DNA of 64,000 bases from Anisus vortex (GCA_949126835.1 OX421506.1:14418284-14482283); one strand, 5' to 3'. Shown: positions 1 through 11,199, counted from the stretch's first letter. Numbers and translations: made by a program. The notes: generated from the sequence alone by a model not told the origin.

Positions 1-431
1 GGACCTACTCAGTGACCACTATGTGTGGACCTACTCAGTGACCACTATGTGTGGACCTACTCAGTGACCACTATGTGTGGACCTACTCAGTGACCACTAT
101 GTGTGGACCTACTCAGTGACCACTATGTGTGGACCCACTCAGTGAACACTATGTGTGGACCTACTCAGTGACCACTATGTGTGGACCCACTCAGTGAACA
201 CTATGTGTGGACCTAATCAGTGACCACTATGTGTGGACCTACTCAGTGACCATTATGTGTGGACCTACTCAGTGACCACTATGTGTGGACCTACTCAGTG
301 ACCACTATGTGTGGACCTACTCAGTGACCACTATGTGTGGACCTACTCAGTGACCACTATGTGTGGACCTACTCAGTGACCACTATGTGTGGACCTACTC
401 AGTGACCACTATGTGTGGACCCACTCAGTGA
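1..431. repeat. Tandem repeat, 26-bp unit (about 16.5 copies), truncated by window edge
   Basis: Head-to-tail 26-bp unit containing CTACTCAGTGACCACTATG. Most copies are identical; two or three carry linked changes (CCCACTCAGTGAACAC), which points to block-wise spread of a variant. The array starts before position 1, so its true length is unknown. No coding meaning is apparent. Confidence 0.97.
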
Positions 432-1001
432 AAAACATGTAGAATGTTTCATAAAATTTACAATGGATAAATAATAACTGAGAGACTTCCGCGATGGACA
501 GATAACAAAAAAAAAAAACCCAAAAAAGTGTGTGGCCATGTGAAGACCGACGGATCATCGAATTATCTAATCGACAGTGAGGACGGTCAATTTTTTATTT
601 AGATCAAGAGACAAGATAAGGTTTAAGCGTTAGAAAAATAGCTTGACACAGACCGAATATGTGGTGTAGACTTTCAGGCCTTGGTTTCTACAAGATATTG
701 AAAGAGAAAGAGCGAGAGAGAGAGAGAGAGAGAGAAATTGTTGATAATAGAGAGACATAATAGATACTGTTAAGGTTGAATTCCCCAGAATCGATATCTA
801 AACTAATATAGATATATAGACAATTGAATACAGAACTATATATGTTAATTGACAGCTAGATAGACAAATAGGCATATAAATAAATAGACTGATGGATATT
901 CATATAGATAGATGAATCAACAGTAAGATGTTTACCGACATCCTTGCACTTCTCCGTAACAAATTATGGCTACAAACACAGTTAACGCGTTCACAACTAT
1001 C
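432..1001. other. Non-coding spacer between minisatellites
   Basis: AT-rich sequence with a short (GA)n run near 712-736 and degenerate GATA-type repeats around 790-920. No splice-bounded exon, RNA gene or known repeat was recognised. Confidence 0.6.
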
Positions 1002-1440
1002 GTCTCATTTCAACAGACAGCATGTGTCTCATTTCAACAGACAGCATGTCTCATTTCAACAGACAGCATGCGTCTCATTTCAACAGACAGCATGCGTCTC
1101 ATTTCAACAGACAGCATGCGTCTCATTTCAACAGACAGCATGTGTCTCATTTCAACAGACAGCATGCGTCTCATTTCAACAGACAGCGTGTGTCTCATTT
1201 CAACAGACAGCATGTGTCTCATTTCAACAGACAGCATGTGTCTCATTTCAACAGACAGCATGTGTCTCATTTCAACAGACAGCATGTGTCTCATTTCAAC
1301 AGACAGCATGTGTCTCATTTCAACAGACAGCATGCGTCTCATTTCAACAGACAGCATGTGTCTCATTTCAACAGACAGCATGCGTCTCATTTCAACAGAC
1401 AGCATGCGTCTCATTTCAACAGACAGCATGTGTCTCATTT
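1002..1440. repeat. Tandem repeat, 24-bp unit (about 18 copies)
   Basis: The unit contains CTCATTTCAACAGACAGCAT followed by GTGT or GCGT. Because 24 is a multiple of 3 and no frame of the unit holds a stop, long periodic open frames appear on both strands. They have no independent start context or splice sites and are an arithmetic by-product. One early copy is 2 bp short. Confidence 0.97.
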
Positions 1441-1696
1441 GTAGCAAATTGAGCTCGTAGACAAGAGCAGATCACGCTACACAACATTTTAGTGATTTTA
1501 ATAGGGAAGGGGCGGTAAGTCCGTCCGAAGCAGAGTCAATCGGTGCCGAAAGATGGGCTAAAAATAGAATCAATTTACATTTTACTTCCAAATCTCTCTC
1601 CCCCCCCCCCCCCCCGCTTTTCTCTTTCCGCCTTCATTTGTGTCTTTAAGCTCTGCTTAAAACATGAACGGTAAAATAAATTATGTTTTGATTGAA
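1441..1696. other. Spacer with poly-C run
   Basis: Contains a pyrimidine-rich stretch with about 17 consecutive C near 1600-1616 between CT-rich flanks. Nothing coding was recognised. Confidence 0.6.
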
Positions 1697-2205
1697 TCTA
1701 AACAATATCAAACTAAACAATATCGAACTAAACAATATCAAACTAAACAATATCAAACTAAACAATATCAAACTAAACAATATCAATCTAAAAAATATCA
1801 AACTAAACAATATCAAACTAAACAATATCAAACTAAACAATATCAAACTAAACAATATCAATCTAAACAATATCAAACTAAACAATATCAAACTAAACAA
1901 TATCAAACTAAACAATATCAAATTAAACAATATCAATCTAAACAATATCAAACTAAACAATATCAATCTAAACAATATCAAACTAAACAATATCAAACTA
2001 AACAATATCAATCTAAACAATATCAAACTAAACAATATCAAACTAAACAATATCAAACTAAACAATATCAAACTAAACAATATCAATCTAAACAATATCA
2101 AACTAAACAATATCAATCTAAACAATATCAAACTAAACAATATCAATCTAAACAATATCAAACTAAACAATATCAATTTAAACAATATAAAACTGAACAA
2201 AATCA
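1697..2205. repeat. Tandem repeat, 15-bp unit (about 34 copies)
   Basis: The unit is AAACAATATCAAACT, with a frequent variant ending CAATCT. Copies are almost identical. The period of 15 and the absence of stops make several periodic open frames on both strands, which I treat as non-coding. Confidence 0.97.
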
Positions 2206-2250
2206 TGTAAACTGCTTATTGTTTCGTTTGAGAATCTAGGCTATATGTAA

Positions 2251-2425
2251 ACTACCTGCCTCTGATGTGTACCTGACCTTAGTTGGGGTAAAGTAAGAGC
2301 GGCTGTGCATTGTGATGGCCACATAATTCCCTAGTATGCCGTGAATACAGAAAAAAGGTTAATGCTGCTTCACCGACTCAATGATCAACTTGGTCCGATG
2401 GATACTTTGCTTTTTACCTTTATTT
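2251..2425 (+). mobile_element. tRNA-derived SINE, body only (5' truncated)
   Basis: Carries the shared body of the main SINE family of this window: CTGACCTTAGTTGGGGTAAAG, then a GCGGCTGTGCATTGTG-like block, a CTAGTATGCCGTG block and a pyrimidine-rich end near ACTTTGC. The tRNA-like head is absent. Compare the copies near 11.9, 15.4, 49.7 and 62.1 kb. Confidence 0.8.
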
Positions 2426-3454
2426 TTTTCCATTCGCTGTAGCAATGATACTGACCCGACCCTCCCCTCAACATCACTTACCTCATGTAGGTCCCTTATC
2501 CTGTTTGAACAACAACATTAAAAAAAACAACTGAACATACTTTAATTCGTAATTCAGTAATAACGGTTAAGTTTGATTTTTACTTATGTCGCCAAATAGA
2601 AAGTTGTTTTTTTTTTGTTTTTTTTACCTAAAGAAAACTTCTAGAAAGTTTTAAGATTTGTTATAAAAAAAAAAGCAAAAAAAGAATTCATAAATAAAAG
2701 CAAGTAGTCTCGATCTGCATAGATGAAAAGTAGATAAATGAAAACATTCAATGTGTCTCCATTCCCCGTCGTTGCCGCTGACAGATTGTATTTGTTTTAT
2801 CCATTTTAATCACGGCTTCAGCCAAATATCTGCTCAACTTAGGCGGCCTAAACAGCCCAAGACGCAATCGATTGTGCAGAGTGGTTTGCCCTTTGCACCT
2901 GACCTAGAAAGAAGTAAGATCGTGCTTAAAGCTGTCAGCCCCGATATAAGACTAAATTGTATAATGATTAAATGTCTTTCAAATTCTAGCGGTTTAACCC
3001 AATATATAGTCATTGTGTGGCCAATCAAATGGATACTTTCCCCGGGCATTATACGAAGAGAGTGTGTAACACTTAAAGAAAACCGTTAGAGCCCTTCTGA
3101 ATACAAAACAGTTACAAATACATAGGCTACACACAAATAGCTTATGTTTATATTATCATAGTGGTCCTATAGTAATGACTTGAGAAACTACTAGTATTTA
3201 CAATCATTCAACTCTTTTAGTTCAAATACTGTCTAGCACATTTCTTAGAACAATATAAGAACCAATTCTTTTAATGATGGTTACAAATACGCAGGCTTAA
3301 GTGAGATAACACAGGGCAGTCCACTATCACAGCACGACTTTCTAAAGTTTAAAAACAATTTATGTTCTACTACTTCTGTACATTTAGTTAGGACTATGAG
3401 ATATAATGTTTGCAAAATATATTTTTGCTGACTTTCGAGTTTCTTTTATTTTAG
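2426..3454. other. No gene recognised; probably intron or 5' flank of the kinase gene
   Basis: AT-rich. A 112-codon open frame on the plus strand at 2751-3089 has no recognisable domain, and I found no upstream kinase exon (no HRDL or DFG-type coding) here. The 3' end of this stretch is the polypyrimidine and AG acceptor for the exon at 3455. Confidence 0.5.
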
Positions 3455-3613
3455 ATCGGTGGTTCTAGACTCCTTCCAGTTCGATGGATGTCACCAGAAG
3501 CCATTAAATACGGCCATTTCACTTCTGAGTCGGACATCTGGGCTTATGGTGTTGTCTTATGGGAGATTTTTACTTTCGGAAAACAGCCTTACTATGGACA
3601 CAGTAATGAGGAG
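3455..3613 (+). CDS. Trk-like kinase exon: subdomains VIII-IX
   Basis: 53 codons, phase 0 at both ends. The acceptor is TTCTTTTATTTTAG ending at 3454; the donor is GAG|GTTATG at 3614, a weak match to the consensus. If the intron is retained, six more codons follow before TGA at 3632-3634, giving a truncated kinase. Confidence 0.82.
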
Positions 3614-4870
3614 GTTATGACTATTCTTTTATGAAATAATCAACTATTGGGATGAGTTATTATCATATAGATCTAGATCACTCACACTCTATCATTTGTT
3701 ATCTCCTTCAGTTATGCATAATAATATGTTTTAAATATTAATTGTTTCAGTATCGTCGTGTTTTGGGTTTGCTTTTTCATACATCTGTTTAACACAGTAG
3801 TTTAGTGTTAGTGTAATTTCACGGATGTATGTCTTGTTGCATAGCAACAGCAGAACTAGACATTATTCCTTCCAAATCTCCTGATGGGAGGGGGGCGGGG
3901 TAAAAATGTATGTTTATCTTACGCTAATCTTTTGCTTTTTCAATTTAAACCATTTATGAGTTTATTTAAAATAATGGAATAAAAATAGTTATAGTTAGAA
4001 TAATAAAGACGAAGCAACGATAAGTTAACGGTTGATAGTTAAATATAAATACAGAACAATATAATATAGATAAATAATAGACATATAAATAATAAATATA
4101 ATAAATATAAATATAATATAAATAATAGACATATAAATAAATTGATAGAGAAATAGATAGATTGTGGATGGATGGATAGTTAGATAGATGAATAATTTAA
4201 TGATTTTCTTTCCCAGGTAATCAACTTACTTGACCAAAGTATATTGTTACAACGTCCAGAAGACTGTCCGTCTACAGTCTATCATATAATGCTGGGGTGC
4301 TGGAAGCGGGACCCAGGCCAGAGGCTTGCATTTGACCGGCTTGTGAAGTACTTGTGTGACTATAGGGACAGAATAGCTTTACCCGTCCACATTCAACCAC
4401 AGCAGATACAAACTATTACAGCTACACCAAGATCTCTTCAAATGACCGAGAAAACCGGGAATTCCCCGTTGAACTACCCATCAGATTCAACGGCAGATGA
4501 TGAGGCTACGGCTGTAAATGACATGCGTCAAGGTGTTGTGCTGGAGCCGTGTGACGATTCTCCGAGTAGGAAACGTATTTGTAGCGAAGTGAACAGTGGA
4601 GTTGGCGTGGATGTTGGGAAAAGTAGTCAAACTGTAATGAAGAGCAATGTCTTACAGAGCCGTCGTTCAGCAGCCAGTAACCAACCCAGAATGGACGAAA
4701 TGGAGACTATGAAATATAGAGTCACTAGTCCGAGAATGACAAATGTCTTACACACACGGACTCAGCCATTTTCTGTTTTAAAGGAATCAAGCCTTAAAGG
4801 TTTTGAAATTATGTCTGACACACCAGTTACATATGCTGATATTCAAGTCACTCCTGGAGTCCAAACTTGA
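3455..4870 (+). CDS. Trk-like receptor tyrosine kinase, last two coding exons (3455-3613 joined to 4217-4870)
   Basis: Joined in phase, the two exons encode 270 residues: the C-lobe of a tyrosine kinase domain plus a long cytoplasmic tail. The first exon gives the activation-segment end and P+1 loop ([12 protein letters not shown]), the subdomain IX aspartate ([12 protein letters not shown]) and [12 protein letters not shown]. The second gives RPEDCP and subdomain XI ([12 protein letters not shown]), with the conserved Trp and Arg. The RPxxCPxxVYxxMLGCWxRxPxQR pattern is closest to Trk receptors; ROR and MuSK are the alternatives. Such receptors phosphorylate tyrosines at the cell surface after ligand binding. 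The tail has no Trk-type PLC-gamma end but finishes in VTYADI, an ITIM-like motif. The intron position directly after NEE, as I recall, matches the last intron of vertebrate Trk genes. The extracellular, transmembrane and N-lobe exons were not found. Confidence 0.82.
3614..4216 (+). other. Intron of the Trk-like kinase gene
   Basis: 603 bp, AT-rich, with ATA/GATA-type microsatellite sequence around 4030-4195, a G-rich run near 3885-3900 and a TTTCTTTCCCAG acceptor ending at 4216. Confidence 0.75.
4217..4870 (+). CDS. Trk-like kinase terminal exon: subdomain XI and cytoplasmic tail
   Basis: 217 codons plus TGA at 4868-4870. The first 45 or so residues complete the kinase C-lobe. The remaining 170 are a hydrophilic tail, rich in Ser and Thr and low in tyrosine. 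Tail tyrosines include one in MKYRVTS and one in VTYADI (tyrosine codon 4832-4834, twelfth residue from the C-terminus). Confidence 0.85.
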   Translation, partial: VINLLDQSILLQRPEDCPSTVYHIMLGCWKRDPGQRLAFDRLVKYLCDYRDRIALPVHIQPQQIQTITATPRSLQMTEKTGNSPLNYPSDSTADDEATAVNDMRQGVVLEPCDDSPSRKRICSEVNSGVGVDVGKSSQTVMKSNVLQSRRSAASNQPRMDEMETMKYRVTSPRMTNVLHTRTQPFSVLKESSLKGFEIMSDTPVTYADIQVTPGVQT

Positions 4871-4911
4871 ACTTTTGTTGTTAAATTTTACAACGTGCAT
4901 TTACATTTCAT

Positions 4912-4917
4912 AATAAA
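4912..4917 (+). terminator. Polyadenylation signal AATAAA for the Trk-like gene
   Basis: AATAAA 42 bp after the stop codon, implying a very short 3' UTR that ends just before the 33-bp tandem array. Confidence 0.6.
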
Positions 4918-5006
4918 ACATTTCAGTTAGAAAGTCAGTCAGATCTTTCTATCAATTATCATCTTCTCAAATGTTATTCCCAAAACTTACACACAAGTCC
5001 AGCACG

Positions 5007-5695
5007 GGCCAATGAGACTATGTATCAGACACAATCACGGGCCAATAAGACTATGTATCAGACACAAACACGGGCCAATTAGACTATGTATCAGACACAA
5101 GCAAAGGCCAATTAGACTATGTATCAGAAACAATCACTGGCCAATAATACTATGTATCAGACACAATCACGGGCCAATAAGACTATGTATCAGACACAAA
5201 CACGGGCCAATTAGACTATGTATCAGACACAAGCAAAGGCCAATAAGACTATGTATCAGAAACAATCACGGGCCAATAAGACTATGTATCAGACACAATC
5301 ACGGGCCAATTAGACTATGTATCAGACACAAGCAAAGGCCAATAGGACTATGTATCAGAAACAATCACTGGCCAATAAGACTATGTATCAGACACAATCA
5401 CAGGCCAATAAGACTATGTATCAGAACACTCAAAGGCCAATAAGACTATGTATCAGACACAAGCAAAGGCCAATAAGACTATGTATCAGACACAATCACA
5501 GGCCAATAAGACTATGTATCAGACACAAACACTGGCCAATAAGACTATGTATCAGACACAATCACGGGCCAATAAGACTATGTATCAGACACAATCACAG
5601 GCCAATAAGACTATGTATCAGACACAAGCACGAGCCAATAAGACTATGTATCAGACACAAGCACAGGCCAATAAGACTATGTATTAGACACAACC
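5007..5695. repeat. Tandem repeat, 33-bp unit (about 21 copies)
   Basis: The unit contains GCCAATAAGACTATGTATC followed by AGACACAA and a variable end (TCACGG, ACACGG, GCAAAG, GCACAG). The variants appear in a repeating order across the first half, suggesting amplification of multi-unit blocks. The long open frames here come from the period being a multiple of 3. Confidence 0.97.
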
Positions 5696-6917
5696 AAACG
5701 TTTGTATTGAATGCTGATTTAGTCGGTGGCGTACATAAGCAATGCGGAGACAAGGACTGTGCCGAGATATTATGTTTGGCGGATACTAGAAAGTACAATG
5801 TATTATCAATGCCGTTTTTAAGTATGACCCTAACGGAAATGTATACAAAACTTACTAGTTCTGTACTTTGTCAGTAAAAAAAAAGTGTTCCTTTAACCGT
5901 AAATAGACAAACAACAATACAATTTGTTATGAGCGTTATGTGCCATATATATTACAAATTGTTGATTATATTGCATTTTAAGCAAAACATAGAATACATT
6001 TTACAGTGAACTAGACCCTTGTACTACTGTTCATAACAAAGTTACGCTTGATAATGTGGGAGTGTAGTCAACTAGCCTTCCTAGTTGATTTTGCATACAA
6101 TAAATACATCCAAACGCTCTTAGTTTTCTGATCACAGTGAATGGTCACATTTATTGAGTGTAAGTAAGATAACAAATAGAATGTTGTACGTAATATAATT
6201 AGTGTGTATTGTAATACTTGTAAAATGTAATGATAATAATAAAGTAAGTAAAATGAATGAATAAACTTCAAATAAATTGAATTTCTTTATTGAATTTACT
6301 GAAAAGACGGAAACCTGGTTGCAGTTGAATGGAATTTCGTAAAGACGTAACATTTTATACAAAAAAGCAATATTAAAATCTACCTAAAAGTGATTTGATA
6401 ATGTTATTTTATCAGTTCTTTAGCTGTCCCCAAACGTGCACGTTCCATTCACTTAGCATTGGCTATTTAAATTTCTGAATTAGCATTCATTTATTCTTTT
6501 TGTTTACTCTGCTACAATACTAATTGAGACATTAACCTTTGTTTGTTATCTTTCTTTATTTCACAAATTAATTTATTTATAATTAGGTCTATTTGCTTTT
6601 TTTTTTTATATCAAATTTGTAGTTGTTTTTTTCTATTCCATTGAACGCTTCTTTTGTGCAATATTTTTAGTTTGTAAAAATAATTTTTGAAAAGCATTTA
6701 TTGTTTGAATTCTAACATTGACAGTTGATTATTAATGTTATATTTAAATGTTATAATTTAATGTTATAAACATGAATGCGATTTACATTAAGTCTATGAT
6801 GTATTTGGTTCAACTATGGATTCGATATACGTTTTAGAATGTCCTCGAGGGCTGTTATAAACCATGGTCAAAACTTAGAATTTCATCCTCTGTGCTATAA
6901 GAATCCAAAGTAATTTT
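5696..6917. other. No gene recognised
   Basis: AT-rich intergenic sequence with short poly-A and poly-T runs. Open frames here are short, AT-driven and without recognisable domains. Confidence 0.6.
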
Positions 6918-7115
6918 TCAGCAGGTGATGGAATTTCCTTTGTTGTCTAGTACAATTCGTTCCGCAATGTTTTGAATTCTTTGTAGTCTTTTAAGATCAC
7001 ACTCTGGTGGTCCAAGATGTAGATCTTGGCAGTTGGCATAGTCTAACTGTGAGATTACAAGACATATAAATAATGTCTCATATGCCTCAATTTGTGTTGA
7101 CCTCATTTGTTTCAT
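6918..7115 (-). mobile_element. LINE fragment, C-terminal part of reverse transcriptase (CR1-like)
   Basis: The minus-strand frame reads LVISQLDYANC, then PECDLKRLQRIQNIAERIVL. This matches the motif after the RT thumb of CR1/L2-type non-LTR retrotransposons (a LDYxN...GLPxxxLKRLQxxQNxAARxV pattern). Only about 65 codons remain and both ends are lost. The decayed LINE at 21.7-22.3 kb belongs to the same type. Confidence 0.75.
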
Positions 7116-7245
7116 TGTTAAAATATATATTGGCTAATTTGTGAATGAAATTTAATTATAAAATAAAGCCAAGTAACTGAAATATTTTTTTACGTTGATT
7201 TATATATATATCTGAAAGTTTTAGATATAAAAATCATTTTAAACA
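7116..7245. other. AT-rich spacer
   Basis: Low-complexity AT sequence, nothing recognised. Confidence 0.5.
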
Positions 7246-8360
7246 AGAAAACCATAAAAAACACAGTTTTTCTTATGCTCCCTTTCTTTGTAAACTAAGT
7301 TTACCATTTCCACTTCACTACAAAACTAAAATTTCGAATCGGTAATGTCGGCAAATACATATCTAATTAAAACGATTGCGCATTAAATGCATGAAGCCAC
7401 GATCGTGGCTTCGCTTTTGCGAATCCCTTTTTTTTTATATCTTTGGCTCGCAAAAACCATAAAAAGATAACTCACTTTGTTTCAGCTACATTGTATCGTT
7501 TTCATTCGTACTTTTTCGTAAAAACGAACATATCCGAAAACTTTAGTTACTTCCGTCAAAGGCAGCCATGTTTTTTCGTATAATAAGTTCTTCGATTCGC
7601 AAATTGGTGGAAGATATTCGTGACTATTCCAAAGGCTACGATGCTGAAAATTTGATAGAATGTATTGTTAGTCGGGACAAGTCTGCTGGCCAAGTTTCGG
7701 CTCGATTGAACGACGAGAAGTGGTCGAAAAATCGATGCAAAGTTTTGCTATCAAGCAAGCAGACAGACAGAAAATACAAGTTCATAGAAAGGGAGTAACA
7801 AGAAAACCATAAAAACACAGTTTTTATCATACTCCCTTTATTTGCAAACTAAGTTTACCATCATGTAATTAAAAAATATCTGTGTCGCAAATCTCAAAAA
7901 TATCTCCTTACTCTGTATGAATTGTTCTAAAAATAATCTTAGCGCATAATTATTTTTTTCTAGCTTTGCGCCGAAAAAGTATAAAAAGTTGCACAGGCAT
8001 TTTTAACGCGAAATCAAAATTTTTCTTAAACTTTCCTTTTAAGAAATGAATATTGTCATAAGTGTAGTATTATTAAGTCGTTTTAACTGAAAATTTGATA
8101 GGATGTATTGTTAGGCGCCACAAGTCTGCTGTCCAAATTTCAGCTCGATTGAAGTGGTCGAAAAATCGAAGCCAATTCTTGCACGATGATTGCAACCATC
8201 CACACAGACAGAACTTGCAACTTAAAATAAAGAAAGTATTAAAAAAAAAAAAATTTATACAAAAAATCGGACCACGGAAAGTGGTCGAAAAATCGAAGCC
8301 AATTTTTGCACCATTGCAGACAGACAGACAGACAGAAAATGCAACTTAAAATAAAGGGAG
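7246..8360. repeat. Composite interspersed repeat with 62-bp direct repeats and an internal duplicated segment
   Basis: Direct repeats at about 7246-7307 and 7798-7862 (AAGAAAACCATAAAAA...AACTAAGTTTACCAT) flank a segment whose 3' part encodes SARLNDEKWSKNRCK and a CAGACAGACAG run. Related pieces recur at 8085-8175 (SARLKWSKNRSQ) and 8265-8350 (KVVEKSKPIFAP plus CAGACAGACAGACAG), each ending near ACTTAAAATAAAG. A hairpin (AAAGGGAGTA / TACTCCCTTT) sits at the junction near 7788-7840. It looks like a non-autonomous element present as nested or tandem partial copies. The family is not known to me. Confidence 0.6.
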
Positions 8361-8540
8361 TAATAAAAATCAGCATACCTAGGCCCATACACATACAGAA
8401 ATTATTATAAATCTCATTCTGAATATACGAAACAAACTCTGGTGAACTAAACATACTAAAATGATAATTTATCTTGAAAATTTAAAAATTGTGAAATCGA
8501 AAGATAGAAAATCAGGCCCAACTTGTCTCGCTTCCTGCAT
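8361..8540. other. Spacer
   Basis: AT-rich, nothing recognised. Confidence 0.5.
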
Positions 8541-8645
8541 GTGACCTCTCTAGCTGAGTGTTTAGCGTCTCTGACTGCCAAGGTGTAGACCTGGGTTCAA
8601 TTACCCAATGATAATTTTTGTTCCTGTAGTACCAAGGCAGTTTTT
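8541..8645 (+). mobile_element. tRNA-derived SINE head (fragment)
   Basis: Pol III promoter-like pair: an A-box-like TAGCTGAGTGTTTAG and a B-box-like GGGTTCAATTACCC about 40 bp later. No cloverleaf survives, so it is not a tRNA gene. The body of the element is missing. Confidence 0.6.
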
Positions 8646-8952
8646 TTTTCTAAATTTCTACTAATTATCACTTTCTTTTTACAAAAGAAGTTAAGTAATT
8701 TCAGGACTTAAAGCTTTCCTAAAACAACACATGTTTTAATTAAGTAATATTTAGCCTACATTTTAAACATGCCGGAAATGGGTGTGCGAGTCTCAATATT
8801 TTGCGCGGAAAATCGGAAATATTAAGTTAATGGCCAGACAGTTTTTATAAGTTAAAATGTCTATGTTTATTCTATCCCAGTTGCCTTATTTGTTAACATT
8901 TTCTTTATTTTTAATATTTTTAGGAAATGATAAAAAAAAGTAAAGTATCCCG

Positions 8953-9120
8953 TCAAACCAAATTGATCCATAGGGCCGGTGAAGCAGCGTTCACCAGTTT
9001 TCATGGCCACGGCATACTAGGTGATTGTGTGGCCAGCACCATGCACAGCCACCTTTACTTTACCCCAACCACCTTTACTTTACCCGGTACGCCAGCCAAA
9101 ACGTGCTGCCCTACCGTGCC
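8953..9120 (-). mobile_element. tRNA-derived SINE, body only
   Basis: In reverse complement it shows the family's GGGGTAAAGTAAAGG, GTGCATGGTGCTGGCCACAC, CCTAGTATGCCGTGG and GAAAACTGGTGAACGCTGC blocks. The TTTACTTTACC segment is duplicated near 9055-9090. The tRNA head is absent. Confidence 0.8.
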
Positions 9121-9144
9121 CCATATTCTGGCATGAGCCTCTAA

Positions 9145-9390
9145 ATATATGTACCGTTGTGAATATTAGTTGATTCCGGGCAAAGCCTTCATATATTAAG
9201 ATAATATATGTACCGTTGTGAATATTAGTTGATTCCGGGCAAAGCCTTCATATATTAAGATAATATATGTCCCGTTGTGAATATTAGTTGATTCCGGGCA
9301 AAGCCTTCATATATTAAGATAATATATGTACCGTTGTGAATATTACTTGATTCCGGGCAAAGCCTTCATATATTAAGATATTATGTGTGT
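9145..9390. repeat. Tandem repeat, 59-bp unit (about 4 copies)
   Basis: The unit contains CCGTTGTGAATATTAGTTG, then GGGCAAAGCCTTCATATATT. Three copies are nearly identical; the last decays. Confidence 0.95.
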
Positions 9391-11199
9391 CGTTGTGCAT
9401 TATTTATATTCCTTAACGTGACTGAATTATGTCACAATGCTAGTTGTTTACAGGCTTGTGGATAATCTTCAATCGGGAATTGGGGAAACAGGGGACAAGA
9501 TGAATGTAACTTTTTCGGCTGCCGCAGGTTGTCTGAAGGGGTTAATTGTATTTATAGTGATGTGATTCAATTAAAGTCAAACAAATTTATATTTGATTAA
9601 TTGTTGTTATAACTAAGGAAATATGTGACAGATAACTAGCTATAACACCAGCAGACATGGTAAATTATAATTCAATGTAAAACGACTTGATAGTTAATAT
9701 TTTTGCATTTTTTTCGCATGAAACTTATGATAAAATCATAACATATAAAGAATGTATAGATAAGTCATTCAGCTAAATATATATATATATATAATCCAAT
9801 TACGATAATAGCAACTGGACATATAGCATGGACATAGGCTAGTGAGCCGACGGTTCGCCACTCTCCTAGTTTTGAATCGGCCTGTCTCTTAAAAATAAAA
9901 CCCAAACTAAAAACTGAAAAACATTCAGTCTCTTTATAGAACATTGGAGTGACGTATTATTATTGGCTCATTCGTCTCGTTTGTCTATCCACTTTGATTG
10001 ACGGAAGTGAGAGTGCATAAGGGCGAGATAGAACGCCGGGAAGAGTTGGGGAGGGCTGGGGGGGGGGGGGGAGTGAGTGGAGGACCACTTGAAAGCAAAG
10101 GCATAATATGTGTTTCTGGTCACTGCCGACCCGGAAATATTTTCAAGTTCAATTTATTTCTTGTATTCTAGAGCAAAGGACGCAGGGGGATTTCTTGTAC
10201 GAGTCGACTTAAAGCTCGGAGTCGAATGCATGTTTATTCTTGTGATTTAGTACAAGGGAAACTCGGAGAGGATGGGTGGTGGAGGTAGTGTGTGTGTGGG
10301 GGGGGGGGGAGAGGGTAGGCCTACTATCCTCGTCTGTGCACGTGAGTGTAGCTTGTCCGACCCTGTGACCCTGTGTCTTGAATACACACGAATAGTTAGG
10401 AAGGAAAATATTTAAAGCAATCCTCGATTAAATCATAATTCGTTTAAATTAGAATAAGTGAATGTATCATGAAATAGGATAATAATAAATGGAAATCCAA
10501 TGTCATGTATTAAATGATAGCATCAAATAAAGATATAATTTATATGTATCAAATAGCATCAAAATTAATCAAGTAATGTCATGCATCAAACTAAACATGA
10601 AGAATGAAGATAGCAACACGTACTGTGACCACATAGGCTAAGTACAGTCGTTCAATCTTGCATTCTTAAGTGATGCTAATTAGTGTACAGATAACATATA
10701 GAGTCAGATAGGCCTAATAAATTTTAGATCATCTTAACCAAGCCGAATTGTAGCGGTTTTTTAGACTATCTTATGTATGGTCCTTTGTAGCAACGGGAAC
10801 CATACTATTTAAACTAGCTCAAGGGAAATAACCAATGTAATCTTCATCTCGTATTGTCACTGATCTAAAAAAATGAATGCAATATGCACAGAAACAGAAT
10901 TGAGGAGGTAAAGCGCCCCTCATTGTTATATGCTTTCACTTATCTATACAATTATATTTCGTAAACACTGTTTTGTTTGTTTTACTTATAGGTGGGTTAT
11001 TAAGTTTACTCGCTTATAAGGATAAGTGAATGTGTATGAAAATTGTAGTTTCAGCTCTTAACAATTCGTACAAATAATTTTTTAAGGAGGCTATGTCCGT
11101 TCTTTTTATACACCAGTTCGTATTGCACATTTAAAATAAACAATAGCGGAGTGAAATGTCTCATATATTTTAAAAAGAATAATTTGCATACAATGTGTA
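9391..11199. other. No gene recognised (1.8 kb)
   Basis: AT-rich with an (AT)n run near 9780, a G-run near 10060-10071 and a GT/G-rich run at 10285-10311. No exon with convincing borders or domain was found. Confidence 0.55.

Noticed and set aside
1..431. A CRISPR-like array (also considered for 37722-38310 and 62640-64000)
   Set aside because: There are no unique spacers between repeats, no cas genes, and the surroundings are clearly eukaryotic with spliced genes.
1002..2239. Overlapping open frames of 140-190 codons on both strands
   Set aside because: They arise from 24-bp and 15-bp repeats whose length is a multiple of 3. Several frames are open at once on both strands, which real coding sequence does not show.
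2751..3089. An upstream exon of the Trk-like kinase (112-codon frame)
   Set aside because: No kinase motif, no extracellular domain motif and no convincing splice borders.
5007..5877. Periodic open frames over the 33-bp array, one running into unique sequence
   Set aside because: Same arithmetic effect. The unique tail (5700-5877) shows no domain and is only a chance extension.
7568..7798. A 76-codon gene
   Set aside because: Its 3' half recurs in two other diverged copies nearby and ends in a CAGACAGACAG run; it belongs to the composite repeat.
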